NCBI GenBank assembly: GCA_012064385.1 | Contig: QRDG01001387.1 | Span: 62,001-126,000, forward strand | From: Puccinellia tenuiflora | Taxonomy: Eukaryota; Streptophyta; Magnoliopsida; Poales; Poaceae | Direction: 5' to 3' | Length of the DNA: 64,000 nucleotides | Part shown: in pieces, positions 20,749 through 33,927 of the stretch | Position numbering within the stretch: position 1 is the first letter of the stretch | How the letters are laid out: each line of letters begins with the position of its first letter | Notes under the pieces: model-generated | The model's database searches: none | Told to the model about the DNA's origin: nothing | What the model saw: only the letters and a program-made list of their open reading frames with translations | Program-made: the position numbers and the translations under genes

Positions 20749-22529
20749 AGTTGGTATCAGAGCAGGACTGTCTGTAGGAAACCCTTTCTATTGGTCGATG
20801 TCAAATCTAGTTCATGAAAATTATTTATAACCTAAAAATGAGTTGTGAAAACCCTCTTAGGATTCTTTTTACTCCTTACCCAATTCGCTCTATCTCTGAG
20901 TCATCTTACCTCTATTTGATTTAACGGTTCTTCTGCTCGTCTGTAAAATTCTAATCTTTAGGTTCACGGGGTGGGCTTCTACCTTTAGGTTACTGGATAG
21001 CTCTGCTCGTCCGCCAAAACTAAAGCCCGAAGAGAGGAAGTATTGCGGTTCATCAAGACATTCCCTTGCTTTGGCCCAAGATCTTGAACTGAAGGTCCCG
21101 GATTGTGCTAGGGCTCTGGTGTAATGATTCATGAGGATTGTCGCCCTTGTGAGCCTTATGCTATTGGGAGTCCAGTGCATGAAGCTGATCTTTAACCCAA
21201 GATCTTTTCCGTTGAACCCTGATGTTAATTGTCAAACCCTACATCAGGTTGGCAAAATTTGAAGTTAGTCTACAAACTCGAGGTTGCAGCCGTAATTGAT
21301 TTGCTCAGCAACACTCTCCTCTGTCACTAGCTTTAGCTAGGCTCTCTGTCATGGAACCATCTGAATCACGACGGGATTGCTCTTAGCGAGTTTTTCCATC
21401 AATAATTGTGATTCTTCCAATAACCCTCGTTCGTGAAACCCTTTTGTCACTAGTTGTCGGAAGAGTGCTAACAAGGGCTTTTGCAATATCTTGGAATTGT
21501 TGTTAGCCTGTTCCTTACTCTAAATCTGTTGTCCGACCTCTATCTGTCTGTGGACAGTCAAGTTTATCGTGCATTGGGGCTGATGCATGTCATTCTTGTG
21601 GTTCGTCAAGGCATTCCACTTCGGGATGTCAGGAGAAACAAACTCCGGTACCTTGTCCATCTCTCGGTCAGGTCAAAGTTTTGTGATTCGCGGAGTAAGA
21701 GCTTGTCTAGCTTTTGTTACATTCCACCTTGGAGTGTCACACTCTTTTATATCAAGAGGTCGTGCCTAGTCTCATGACGTACTTGATGAAGTGATGCTCT
21801 TACCCTTCCTTATCCATCTACCTCCGAATTACTCAGGCCTGAGAATGTTGAGGATGTATATTGTTGTGGTAATCGGACATTCTTAGCAATTGTTATTGCT
21901 TTGAAATCCAAAGACCTTGGTGGCACTCTTAGCATGACTGGTATTCATATCATCGAGCTGAGTTGTCTGTGTCGCCAAGTCCATCTGTTCAGGTGCACAC
22001 CTTCGGTCAACGAGTTAGATTCGTGTCGAAACTCTCAAGACCACATCTTTTTCTTGAAAAGCAAGATTTCTCTCGCAACCAGTGACATGCGGTGGTTCGT
22101 GATATCCTGGATGTCCTTCCAGAAGTACTGCCGGGTTGTCCCCTGACCGTGTTGTCGAGTAATAGTGGAAACTTGTCAGAACCATCTTCGAGTCATCACT
22201 TAGTACGTATTCTGGATGTTGGGAGTGTTCTTCTTAGGTCCATGTGCAATGGTCGACAGATGTTGCCAGGAGTCCGATTGAAGTTCACTTGTCTCTCCGG
22301 GAATAATCACAAGTTGGTCATGCATGTGCGGGTTGTTGTTGAGATGGTAGGTCGATACCTCCAGTTCTCTAAATACGTCATGTATGCCACTGGCCGAGTT
22401 GTTCTTGAATAAGAGGAAGGTGTCAAATCTCATCATCTTACCGGTGTGTCCTAATCAGGACTCAGTTGTGCTTCAGTGATTGGAGTACATGCTGGTTCAA
22501 ATTTTCTCTTCGTAGCCATGACCCCATGG
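20749..22529 (+). mobile_element. Internal region of Tekay/Del-like element, copy 2 (truncated)
   Basis: Colinear with 747-2531, starting with the PBS tggtatcagagc (20752-20763). Homology stops at ccatgg (22529), where Athila-type sequence begins. The two copies share the same lack of gag-pol, so the coding loss happened before the copies separated or is a feature of the family. No ORF of interest. Confidence 0.75.
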
Positions 22530-22721
22530 ACAAATTTCAGAGAGCGGAGGACTCTTATCCACCATAGGTGCGGTGGCAGAGTCACTCCCAAACAACATAT
22601 TAAGTGAAGAGTGCTCCATAACGAAGCAAAGTAGCAAGCAAAAATAAAAACAGCACTTACAATAAAAGAGTTCCTTACCAATAGCGCTACACTCCCCAGC
22701 AACGGCGCTAGAAAAGAGTCT
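22530..22721 (-). mobile_element. 5' internal fragment and PBS of Athila-type element B
   Basis: On the minus strand the LTR end is followed by an 11-nt spacer and tagcgccgttgctgggg (22694-22710), a one-or-two-base variant of the tRNA-Asp type PBS, then about 165 bp of leader and early sequence, cut at 22529/22530. The junction ccatgg could be microhomology from an illegitimate deletion. Confidence 0.65.
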
Positions 22722-22745
22722 TGATGACCCACAAGTATAGGGGAT
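22722..22745 (-). repeat. LTR of element B, piece 1 (end of LTR)
   Basis: It begins tgatgacccacaagtatag and includes the target duplication gggat (22741-22745) of the element inserted at 22746. The LTR continues at 33928 with gggatctatcgtagtcc. Confidence 0.7.
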
Positions 22746-24515
22746 TGATGAGAGTGTTCTTCTCCCTCAACAACGCCAACAAGTACTCTTGATACCCTGA
22801 AAGGAAGATAATATATTAGGGATAGGTTGAGCCTCCAAGTGCATAGTATGTAGAAGTGGTAGTTTTTCCCCAAGAAGGTGACTCGAGGGTTTAATATCGA
22901 ACTCTTGGGGAATCAGTAGTGTGGGTTTTATCTTCTTGTCCTTCTCTAGATTTCCTGCAAACAAAATAGATTGCTTTGTGCCCTCAACCTCACCAAGTGG
23001 TTGTCAAGCACAAGGTGTGAGAATGATATTAAGATGATAATGAATGCAAAACAGTAAATAAATATGCAATGGTGGTAAATAAGTATGCAAGGATGATAGT
23101 AATGACGATGGATGGTATTTTTGGGGGTTTTTATATGTGAATGCAAGAAGTAAAAGTGTTTTTGTATTTTCTGATTTTAAAATGGCTGAATGTAAAAGAT
23201 GCTTAAAAGTGGTTGGAAAAGTGTTTCTTATGATTAAAAATGGACCGGGGTTCATGGTTTCACACATGCACTCTCTCTTTAATATAGTGTGGCAAATGAG
23301 TAGACATAGATTTAACATATGAGATTGCAAACAAGGTTAATGACATGTTACTAATTATATGGGCATCACGTCCTAGCATAGAGACCTTTTGATTATTAGT
23401 CTCACTTATACTCCACCAAGATGTGAACTAAATCATGCACCTTAGTAATTAAGATAACATCAGAGTATAGCTTTAAGATTAATGACATGAAGTTAAAATA
23501 AACACATGATGGATCTAGTCTTAGGTAGAGGCAAGTCACTCCTCCTACCCTTCAACATGGTATTTTGGTTTATCCCTAGTGTGGCAACAAAGTAAGGTAA
23601 ACACCCAATGGATCATGATATTCAAGTTGTCAGCTTATCACTTCACCACCCCCGTTACTCCAACTAATGCACACGTTCCCCCACACACGCTCTCATAAAC
23701 ATGCTTGATCATAACAAGGATATAAGAACGGGGGTACATAATATGCATCTACTTTCATAACTAAAATATAACACTGCAATCTCAACATATATTAACTCAT
23801 AGAAAGATCCACCACAATGGTAATACAACGGTGACTGTAATCATGTTCAGCAGCTCATACGGTGCTAATTAGTGAAGCTCAAGAGAGAGAGAGATACATA
23901 TGCTACTGCCACAAACCCATAGTCCAGAGGTGGACTACTCCCTCTTCATCATGGAGACGGTGGAGATGTCGATGGAGAAGAAGGAGACCTCTCCGGCAGG
24001 GCTCCACCGGAGTTTTCCCCCTCCAATCTGCAGCCTCCTGGTCTCTGTTTCTTGTTTCTCTCGTGTGGCGGCCCTCCTCTGGAAAAACGTCGGGGGACCT
24101 CTTATATAGGCGTTTTTAGGTCACGAGGATGCTTCTGGGCGAAGGATCGATGCAAACGGGGCCACGAGGGCTGAGTTGGATGGGCCCACGCGGCCTGGTA
24201 CTGTAGCCGCGTGGGACCCTCCATCTTGGTCCTCCGGCCTCCGTTCGTTGACTTCTTTCGCTCCTAAATCTTCTCTTTCCAAAATAATGACCCCCGTAAA
24301 TTTATAGCTCATTATGACGTCGTTAAGGTCCTGAAACAAATAAGGAAAGAAATAGGGGTTTTCTGCCTGCGCAGGATTAATTCCATAAAAAGGGGATATC
24401 ATCATAAATTACCAAAAATCATTAAATAACAGTAATATCCCCCTTATATGATGCAAATATGATTGGAATATGACTATTATAGTGCAAAGTTCATGTATGC
24501 ATTTTAGATGCATCA
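22746..24515 (-). repeat. 3' LTR of element A
   Basis: TGATG...CATCA ends, 1770 bp. The segment 23950-24515 (U3 and TATA region) is also homologous, inverted, to the start of the LTRs of element D (57801-58370); the rest is unrelated to D. The TATA (minus strand ctatataagagg) lies between GACCT and AGGTC at 24090-24122. Confidence 0.9.
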
Positions 24516-26870
24516 ACATCCCCAAGCTTAACTCATGCTCGTCCTCGAGTATGAAAGTGATAAAACTAACATGAACTTTGCAATATAATAAAAACATGGA
24601 TATAAAAGACGATTGCTACTGCTACATAAAGTCAAATGATTCATTATTTCAAAGAAGTAGCAATATGCAAACAGTTTATAAAGTGATATCAAGTATTCAA
24701 TGCAAGGATGTTCAATGATAGTTCACAAAGTGCAACATAAAATATAGTACTATGGACATTCTTACTTTTGCATACTTGTGGTCCATAGAGTGTAGAAAAT
24801 CTGAATATAAAAGGTGGACACTTTGGAAATGATATATAAATAAGTAGAGGTAAAGCATGCATAAGTTTCATTTATCCTCCAAACTATTCTACTTAAGTTA
24901 TTGAATGCAATGGTAATACTTGGTGTCAAGCTCTCATTCCCCTATCATAGCATCTTGAATGATTAAAGTTGAATGTGAAAGCGAATATGAGTAGTGGCCT
25001 TGATAAAGTAAAGGTTAGATGTCTCATGCCCCTTGAATACAAGTGCCTACACCATGATTACTCAACTTGGGAAACAAAGCAAGTTTAAGTTATCTATAAT
25101 TGTAAGTAATAACGGTATCATCAAGAGTCTCAACTGGGGTACCTCTTGTCCCATGATATGGATCAAGCCCATATCAAAACAACAAGACAAACAAACATAT
25201 TGAACAATCTCAACACCCTCTTTATTTACCACTTGATATAGCTTTTTATTGTAGGGTGTATCACAGAGGGTTCAAAATAGCATGTAAGTAAATTTCCACC
25301 ATGAATGATGCATGGCTTAGATTAGCGGCCCAGGTTTCTCTCTAACCATTTATACAAACTCATTTAAACTTAACTCTATTTCCACATTTATTTCGTCATG
25401 ATAGGCATCCATAGACAAAAGTACATGATATCAACTAAACAAATGATGAAACATGTTGAAAGCTTTGCATGTGACAGCACATATGGGCTAACTCCCAACC
25501 TTAAACATTTATCAAGCCACTATCTTCATAATATTAATCACAATGGTTCATCTTTTGAATGCAATAAAAGTAAAGTGTGCATCAAGTTCGCGAGAGCTTT
25601 TTAACCAACTTTTCCCATTACAATAAATAACATCTTCATTTTCATTTAGAGGTATAGATAACACATATAACATGATAAACATACTTGGAATAGCATAAAG
25701 CTAATAGGTAGATATGTTGGACTCACTGGAAAAACTTGGGCTGAAGGTGTTGGAAACAAGTTTTTACTTCTTGGAATTTTTGGGCTAGCAAAAGGGAGAA
25801 AGATGACCATCTAAATGCATGCATGAGTGTCCATAGAACTAACTAATTCATGTCAAGCAAAGTGAAATAACATACAGCATCAAAACATGAATAAAAGATA
25901 GCTCACGATAAAGCATTTGCAAATTATTACTCATAAAGAGGCTCATGAATCATGCAACTATATGTGTCATTAAAAATCAACTTAGACATCCCTTTTCCCA
26001 AAACAATAAAAGCATGCAAGATATTTCAACCCAAATTTCCAGTATCATTCTCATATATAAAAGATAGTGTGGTGGTCTCACAAAATAAAAATCAAAGCAA
26101 AAACAAACAAAAAGACGCTCCAAGTTTATGCGATAAAGTGCAATGATAGGAAAACAAAAGTTAGACGTGTGCAAACGGAGAGTGTTTTGGTTCAGTGGGG
26201 ATGTTCACATCCCCAAGCTTATGGTTTTCACCATCCTTGGATAACTCATGGTGCATCTCCTCCAATCCCTGTGAAAAAAAACTTCAAAACACAATTTCTC
26301 ACATCTCTTTTCTGTGGGGTGATATTAGTAGAGATAAATAAACAAGTTTCTTTGCTGCATATAATCCATGGATTAAAATTCATATGAATGACCAGAGAAT
26401 GTATAATGTTTTATGCCTACTCATAAACTCAATTGGATCAACTCAATAGTTCAAATTATGCATAAAACAATATGGGACAGAATCTGTCCAGAAAAAAAGC
26501 AGCAGCAAAACGTATTTTTCTGTCCTACTTAAACTTGTCTAAAAAATCCGAAAACATTCAGACATACAGAGGATGAAAATTTTCAGTTACAGTAAAAATA
26601 TCAGATCATTCTGAGTTACAGAATAGGAATGAAAAATCAAACCGTGCACAGACTCTGTGCAGGAATAAAATCTCCGAATAGGTATAGCAACTTTTTCAAC
26701 CAAAATGGGTAAAACTTGGCACTTTATTAAAAATTCCAGAAACTAAACTAAGAAAACAATCTCTTGTTACAGCAAGAGGACTCAAAGAAAATCCAAATAA
26801 AAACAACCGGGTTGCCTCCCGTAAAGCGCTTTCTTTATAGCCATATAGCTAGGCTTACTTACTTGTTGTT
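24516..26870 (-). other. Non-coding 3' region of element A with PPT and PPT-like copies
   Basis: Next to the LTR the minus strand reads aagcttggggatg (24517-24529), the PPT. A further copy of the 13-mer is at 26208-26220. The region is AT-rich without ORFs above about 100 codons, and it is homologous in inverted orientation to 55460-57800 of element D. Confidence 0.8.
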
Positions 26871-28834
26871 TTACCGAAGATGAAGCTCATGAGGGAGCTT
26901 AAAAGTTGTGCCCTTCATCCTTGGGAAGTGTTCCATGCATTTCTTGTGTGGAAACTGAAACTTCACATTCCCTTCCTTTGAATCAATGATAGCCCCTGTG
27001 GTACGAAGAAAAGGTCTTCCCAAGATAATAGGACTAGAGGTTTTATTCTCCATATCCATGATTAGAAAATCCACAGGTACAAAAGTCATATGTAACTCTA
27101 CCATAACATCACTTACTTTTCCTAAAGCATGTTTAATGGTATTATCAGCAAGTGCAAGTCCAATAGAGCATTTTTCAAGATTCTTTAATTCAAGTGATTC
27201 ATATAATTCTTTAGATAAAACTGAGACACTAGATCCTAGATCAAGTATGGCATTGTGTGTCTCTTTTCCAATTGTTACTAGCACCTTGGGGATCCATACA
27301 TCCCCAAGCTTAGGTGGTATCATAGCTTCTTGGTTGTATCTAGCATTTTTCTCTTTCAAAACATGATTAGCAATATAGGAACCAAAACCAGATTTGTTAA
27401 CATCAATAGAAGGATCACTTGCACATTTTTGTAAGATAGATATTAATTCATGCAAGCTACTATTCTTTATATCAAGCAAGGGATCATTAACTTCACTAAG
27501 CATCTTAACTTCTTCAACTTTTCTCTCTAACTCAATTAACATAGGAGATTCTTCACATTCAGTTTCATTAGCTTCTTCTTTTAAAGCCATAAGATGAGAC
27601 ATAAAAGGCAACAGATATTCAGGATAGTTTAGCAATTCATTCATAGTTTCCTCCAAAGTGAGAGGAGCATTTTCAGCAATATTAATAGAATTCAATCCAA
27701 CCACAGGTGGTGCTTGTGGTTTTCCAGCAGACATACTCAATAAAGTGGCTTGATTATCAGCAAGTTTTGAAAGGGCTTTTTCTAGTCCTGCAGCTTGGAG
27801 TTGTAAGTTTTTAATATCAGAACTAATAGAAGCAATAGACTTATTCAACTCTTGTATCATTGTATTATGACTAGCAACTTGTTCCATAAGAAGTTTATTA
27901 GTCTCAACATTATCATTACTACATGACACAGGCTTCCATTTATCATTAGCATTAGGATATGGAACAAAAGGATGATTGTTGGGAACATAAGGAGGTTTAT
28001 TATAAGAATTATAATTGTTGTTACCATACCCATTGTTTCCATAGTTCCTAATGAAGTTGACATCAATATTTTCAGAATTATCACCAACAAGTTCTTGCAA
28101 ATGAATATTTTCAACACTTGGTTTATTAAGCAAAGCAAGAATAGTATCCATCTTAGATGACAAATCATGAGTTTCTTCTATGGAGTTTACTTTCTTAGAT
28201 GAACTAGGTGCTCTATCAGTATGCCATTGACTATAGTTTTGGAAAATGCTTTCCAATATATTCTTAGCACCTCCAGCAGCAGAATCAAGTATATTTCTAG
28301 ACATGTAATTCAGACCATTATAAAAGAGTGTAGTATGGTCCATTCATTAACTCCATGTGATGGGCAAGTTCTAAGCATAAGTTTTATCCTATCCCAAGCC
28401 ATAGCAACATGTTCATTTTCATTTTGCCTAAAAGATAGAATATTGTTTCTATTTTGCAAAATTTTAACAGGAGGATAATATTTCTTAATGAAAGCTTCTC
28501 TCAAATCATTCCAAGTTTTAATGCTATCAGTAGGTAAAGAATGCAGCCACTCCTTAGCTTTTCCTCTAAGTGAGAAAGGAAATAATTTCAGTTTTAGAAT
28601 ATCACTTTCAACATTCTTAAATTTTTGCATGTCACAGATTTCAACAAAATCATGAAGATGCATAGAGGCATCCTCCATAGCACTACCACCAAATTGCTCC
28701 CTAGTTATCAAGTTCAATAAACTAGGACTTACTTCATAGCTGTCAGCTTGTATCTCAGGTGTGGTAATAGGTTTAGCAATAAATTGATCATTTGGAGTGT
28801 TTGTGTAGTCACACAACTTAGTCTTATCACCCAT
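26871..28834 (-). pseudogene. Gag and aspartic protease of Athila-type element A, one frame break
   Basis: The gag N-terminal part (28834-28310) has SLLNLITREQFGG, FVEICDMQKF, LRGKAKEWLHSLP and LREAFIKKYYPP. A frame change near 28310-28345 leads to the second frame (28343-26871), with an Asn/Tyr-rich linker, a coiled-coil stretch (LNKSIASISSDIKNLQLQA) and a retropepsin fold with active site AILDLGSSVSVL and IILGRPFLRT. It ends at the protease C-terminus with no RT. In autonomous Athila elements protease continues into pol, so the absence marks a gag-PR-only family member. The two frames could be one old ORF with a single indel. Confidence 0.85.
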
Positions 28835-29133
28835 TTTAGCAGATTTTTATGTGTTTTGAATTTTTAATGCAAAACTGAAAATAAAATGACACTAAAAATT
28901 TGCAAACCGAATTAACTATTGCAAAACATGCAAAGCTGAAAATAAAATATGCAAACCGAAATCTAAATATGATATGCAAGACAAAAACAAAACAAAATAA
29001 TTTGCTTGAAGGTAAAGATGGACAAGATGATGCTCACGTTGGTGCAAACTCCCCAAGCTTAGGTGTTAGCACAAGTTGGTGATGAAGTTGACTTTGTTGT
29101 GATATCCTTGGACAAACCCTTCCAGCTATGATT
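28835..29133 (-). other. Leader of element A between PBS and gag
   Basis: About 300 bp, AT-rich, untranslated. It includes a PPT-like ctccccaagctt near 29049-29060 (plus-strand sense). Confidence 0.6.
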
Positions 29134-29150
29134 CCCCGGCAACGGCGCCA
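29134..29150 (-). promoter_or_regulatory. PBS of element A, tRNA-Asp type
   Basis: The minus strand reads tggcgccgttgccgggg, the expected complement of the plant tRNA-Asp 3' end. Confidence 0.9.
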
Positions 29151-29168
29151 GAAAAACACGTGATGACG

Positions 29169-32149
29169 TGTAGCGACTCGACCCAATAATATGGATCTCG
29201 TCTATGAGTATAGTGCTAGTCCCGGATCGACTCGCTAGCACACTCTTTACAAATGAATAATAGTAACAAATGCGTCTTTATTAATATCGAACTTGATCCA
29301 GAATACATAATTCTTACAACTTGTATAGCTCAAGGCTAGCTCAAATACTTAGCACACAGCGGAGATAAACGAAAGATGAAGCCTCAATCTTGATGTGCCA
29401 CAGGCGAAACATGTCGAGTGAAGAATCATGACCTAACGACTCTCAAACCTGCAACAGTGAAATTGCAGCCGTTCGCGAATACGGTCAGTACATTTGGATT
29501 TGTACTGGCAAGTGATGCGGTGAGGTGGATATAAAATGGCAACCTAGCATCTACATGCTTATTTGGCTAGGTGGAGTTTCAAAGGTTAATTTTGCGCAAA
29601 GCAAATGTTTTATCCTATCATTTTTAAATAAAACATTTTCCAACAAATTAAAACATCCATTGGACACCGATAGAAATCCGTGCTCCTACCCCTTGGTTCT
29701 CCCATCAAATTTTAATTACAGAAATTGGAATGAATGAGAAATCTTGTAGGATCTAGTCTGGTTGCTCAAGATGTCCGTAACCGGGGACACGGCTAAGTAC
29801 TTAGTTTTTAACTCTCGAGAGTGTTGTACACTTTACCCACATGGTCTATCTAACCCCATTTACCTAAACACTCAATTTGTATATAGGTTGGGAGAAAGCT
29901 AAACCGAGACCGTTGGGTAGTAAACCCTCAAGCCATCCTCCGCACCGTACCAAACCTACTACGCTACATCTCTGGCTACGGGGACCCGAGTGCCTACTAC
30001 TTAGTTAGTCAAGACGATGCCCATATCTATTTCGACATGTGGTTGTACTCGTAAGCTACTAAACATGACTCCACAATTATTCTCGGGAACCTGGGTGGCC
30101 GTTCACAAGTGCACCTACTCAGATACTACGGACCTGAGCAGCCACTCAACTATTCCCACCAATACCGACCAGTTACCACCCAGATATCAAATTAAATTAA
30201 TGTTGTTTTATTAGATTTGCAAAAGAAACATCTAAGTCTACAACATCAATCTCATATTGTGATCCCACAACCACGTCTAAGCAACTAAGCAAATTTTAAC
30301 GGTGGTTTCATGGTGGAACTAATCTACAAGGATACATATGGTAACTCACTTGGGGTTTAGTGAATCACCTAATAGCATAGCATACAATTCAACTCCTACA
30401 CATGCATATCTACAAAAAAATAATGCTAAATGCGTAGGAAAATAATAGGACATTTATGAGCACCACTTGCCTTTGTATATTGTAGTTGTTCACGCACTCG
30501 TCACAAGTGCAACGACGATCACACCTCTCGCAATCTAAACGTAGCAAACGATACACAATATAAACAACAAGACAAACAAATATGCAACAGATGCATGCAT
30601 GCATATTAATAATCAAACAACTTTATTTAGCTCTCTGGTTGTCTAGATCTATTGTGATGCATGTAAAAATATTTTTAATGCAACTTAAAAGATTAGAATT
30701 AATGTTGTTGCCTAAATAGAGACTAATCATGATTAATTTAGTTTCCAAAGAAGCATGCTCAAATAAATTTGATAAAAAAAATTTATTTAACTTAACCAAA
30801 ACAGAAATATTTATCCAAAATAATTTACAGAGATTAAAATAGAATCAAAATACCAATTATTGAAATTTGAAAATACAAAATATAAAACTTTGATAAAAGC
30901 TAAATATTAATTCAGATCTGTATAGATTTTATTTTTCTAAGAATTTTGGTATATTGAACTTAATTTTTCGGGTTACGGTTGAAAAGATATGAATTTTACA
31001 AGTTTTAATGATTTTCTGTAATTTTAGAAAAGATCTTTGACCGAGAGTTGACCTTGATGATGTCAGCATGATGCAGTGCTGACTCCGCCGCTGACTGGAT
31101 GCTGACACGGCGATGACGTGGATGCCACGCAGATGCTGACGAGGATGACACGTGGCGATTCCTGATTCGTTCGTAGATCTGATTTTTTGTAAATAAAACC
31201 GTGCGTCAAAACGAAAAACTTTATTCGGAAAAGTTGTAGAGAAATAGGAGATCTACCACCTGTAAAAATTTCACCGGATTTGGTTGGATGGTTGAGTAGT
31301 AATCGACGTTTTACTCGGTCAGATCTGAAAAATTGCGATGCGGAATTCTCCGGCTATGGTGGATGAAAAGTGGTGAGGTTTAGCGGGATGGAAAGACGAG
31401 ATCTACAACTCTCGCGAAGGAAGAAACGGCATCCGAGCAAAGCTCGAACCGGGAGAAGCGAAAGATTGCAAAAGAGGTTGCAAACTAGGGTTTCGGGTTT
31501 GGTACGAGTTCTGCCTCGGGTCTGGGGTTTATATAGGCGAATAGGTCGGTGGAGAGGTAGTACTTGGAGTAGGTAACAAGGCAAAACAAACGGATTCGAG
31601 TTTGTAGTCTTCTAGATGAAGATATATGTGTTTGATTAAGCATAGGTTTCAAAAACGAATTTTCTGGAACATAATCGATCGAACGAACCGACCGATCACG
31701 CGGCTGGGCTGCTGCCCCCTTGCTGGGCCGGCCCACCCGGGAGTAAGAGAAGAGAGAGGGAAGAGAGGTGCGGCTGCGCGCGCGGGTTAGCTGGGCTGCG
31801 GCCCAGTAGCTCGCGGTTCTGCTTTTTTTTTTTGATCTTTTCCTTTATTCTTTTTCAGAAAACTGTTTTTCAAATAACTTTTGATTTAGGACTCCAAATT
31901 GGGTCAAACCAATTTTGAAAAATTTGTAAAATTCCCCTCTGTCATAATTGACTATAAAAGGGTACCTTTTCACAAAACTCCAAGCATATATATAGCTTGT
32001 TGAATTTGCTATAATTCAAAATAGAGTTTAGGGTTTATTTCTTTTGGGAAAAGATGCAAACGAGCAAATGCAAATTTTTCAAATGATGCCATGATGAAAT
32101 GCAAATGATCTAAATGCAAAACATCCTAATAGAAGATTGGGATGTTACA
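29169..32149 (-). repeat. Solo LTR, Tekay/Del-like, 2981 bp
   Basis: Read on the minus strand it begins tgtaacatcccaat and, in plus sense, its left end is tgtagcgactcg. Both sides carry the 5-bp duplication tgacg (29164-29168, 32150-32154). No internal region or second LTR is present, so the full element was lost by LTR-LTR recombination. It contains GC-rich leader sequence near 31350-31810 and shares short blocks with the LTR at 59308-61917. Confidence 0.88.
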
Positions 32150-32158
32150 TGACGGGAT

Positions 32159-33927
32159 TGATGAGAGTGTTCTTCTCCCTCAACAACGCCAACAAGTACT
32201 CTTGATACCCTGAAAGGAAGATAATATATTAGGGATAGGTTGAGCCTCCAAGTGCAGAGTATGTAGAAGTGGTAGTTTTTCCCCAAGAAGGTGACTCGAG
32301 GGTTTAATATCGAACTCTCGGGGAATCAGTAGTGTGGGTTTTATCTTCTTGTCCTTCTCTAGATTTCCTGCAAACAAAATAGATTGCTTTGTGCCCTCAA
32401 CCTCACCAAGTGGTTGTCAAGCACAAGGTGTAAGAATGATATTAAGATGATAATGAATGCAAAACAGTAAATAAATATGCAATTGTGGTAAATAAGTATG
32501 CAAGGATGATATTAATGACGATGGATGGTATTTTTGGGGTTTTTATATGTGAATGCAAGAAGTAAAAGTGTTTTTTTTATTTTCTGATTTTAAAATGGCT
32601 GAATGTAAAAGATGCTTAAAAGTGGTTGGAAAAGTGTTTCTTATGATTAAAAAATGGACAGGGGTTCATGGTTTCACACATGCACTCTCTCTTTAATATA
32701 GTGTGGCAAATGAGTAGACATAGATTTAACATATGAGATTGCAAACAAGGTTAATGACATGGTACTAATTATATGGACATCACGTCCTAGCATAGAGACC
32801 TTTTGATTATTAGTCTCACTTATACTCGACCAAGATGTGAACTAAATCATGCACCTTAGTAATTAAGATAACATCAGAGTATAGCTTTAAGATTAATGAC
32901 ATGAAGTTAAAATAAACACATGATGGATCTAGTCTTAGGTAGAGGCAAGTCACTCCTCCTACCCTTCAACATGGTATTTTGGTTTATCCCTAGTGAGGCA
33001 ACAAAGTAAGGTAAACACCCAATGGATCATGATATTCAAGTTGTCAGCTTATCACTTCACCACCCCCGTTACTCCAACTAATGCACACGTTCCCCCACAC
33101 ACGCTCTCATAAACATGCTTGATCATAACAAGGATACAAGAACGGGGTACATAATATGCATCTACTTTCATAACTGAAATATAACACTGCAATCTCAACA
33201 TATATTAACTCATAGAAAGATCCACCACAATGGTAATACAACGGTGACTGTAATCATGTTCAGCAGCTCATACGGTGCTAATTAGTGAAGCTCAAGAGAG
33301 AGAGAGATACATATGCTACTGCCACAAACCCATAGTCCAGAGGTGGACTACTCCCTCTTCATCATGGAGACGGTGGAGATGTCGATGGAGAAGAAGGAGA
33401 CCTCTCCGGCAGGGCTCCGCCGGAGTTTTCCCCCTCCAATCTGCAGCCTCCTGGTCTCTGTTTCTTGTTTCTCTCGTGTGGCGGCCCTCCTCTGGAAAAA
33501 CGTCGGGGGACCTCTTATATAGGCGTTTTTAGGTCACGAGGATGCTTCTGGGCGAAGGATCGATGCAAACGGGGCCACGAGGGCTGAGTTGAATGGGCCC
33601 ACACGGCCTGGTACTGTAGCTGCGTGGGACCCTCCATCTTGGTCCTCCGGCCTCCGTTCGTTGACTTCTTTCGCTCCTAAATCTTCTCCTTCCAAAATAA
33701 TGACCCCCGTAAATTTATAGCTCATTATGACGTCGTTAAGGTCCTGAAACAAATAAGGAAAGAAATAGGGGTTTTCTGCCTACGCAGGATTAATTCCATA
33801 AAAAGGGGATATCATCATAAATTACCAAAAATCATTAAATAACAGTAATATACCCCTTATATGATGCAAAATGATTGGAATATGACTATTATAGTGCAAA
33901 GTTCATGTATGCATTTTAGATGCATCA
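32159..33927 (-). repeat. 5' LTR of element A
   Basis: 1769 bp, homologous to 22746-24515 over the full length. It is preceded by ggat and the solo LTR's target duplication, and followed by gggat. Confidence 0.88.

Larger units (their letters stand above)
22746..33927 (-). mobile_element. Athila-type element A: LTR, gag-protease only, non-autonomous
   Basis: Minus orientation. The LTRs are 22746-24515 (1770 bp) and 32159-33927 (1769 bp), both with tgatgagagtg...gatgcatca ends; flanking gggat (22741-22745, 33928-33932) is the target duplication. The internal region holds a PBS (29134-29150), gag-protease (28834 to 26871), about 2.35 kb of non-coding 3' sequence and a PPT (24516-24529). RT, RNase H and integrase are absent. 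I count about 20 substitutions between LTRs (about 1.2%). A solo LTR (29169-32149) sits beside its 5' LTR. The exact LTR edge is uncertain: the PBS-proximal copy has tgatgac before gggat and would leave a 10-nt PBS spacer if included. Confidence 0.82.

Noticed and set aside
22722..24515. Single LTR starting at 22722 for element A
   Set aside because: The perfect gggat duplication at 22741-22745 and 33928-33932 favours 22746 as the start, and gggatctatcg at 33928 continues 22722-22745 naturally. Some doubt remains because the PBS-proximal LTR also has tgatgac before gggat.
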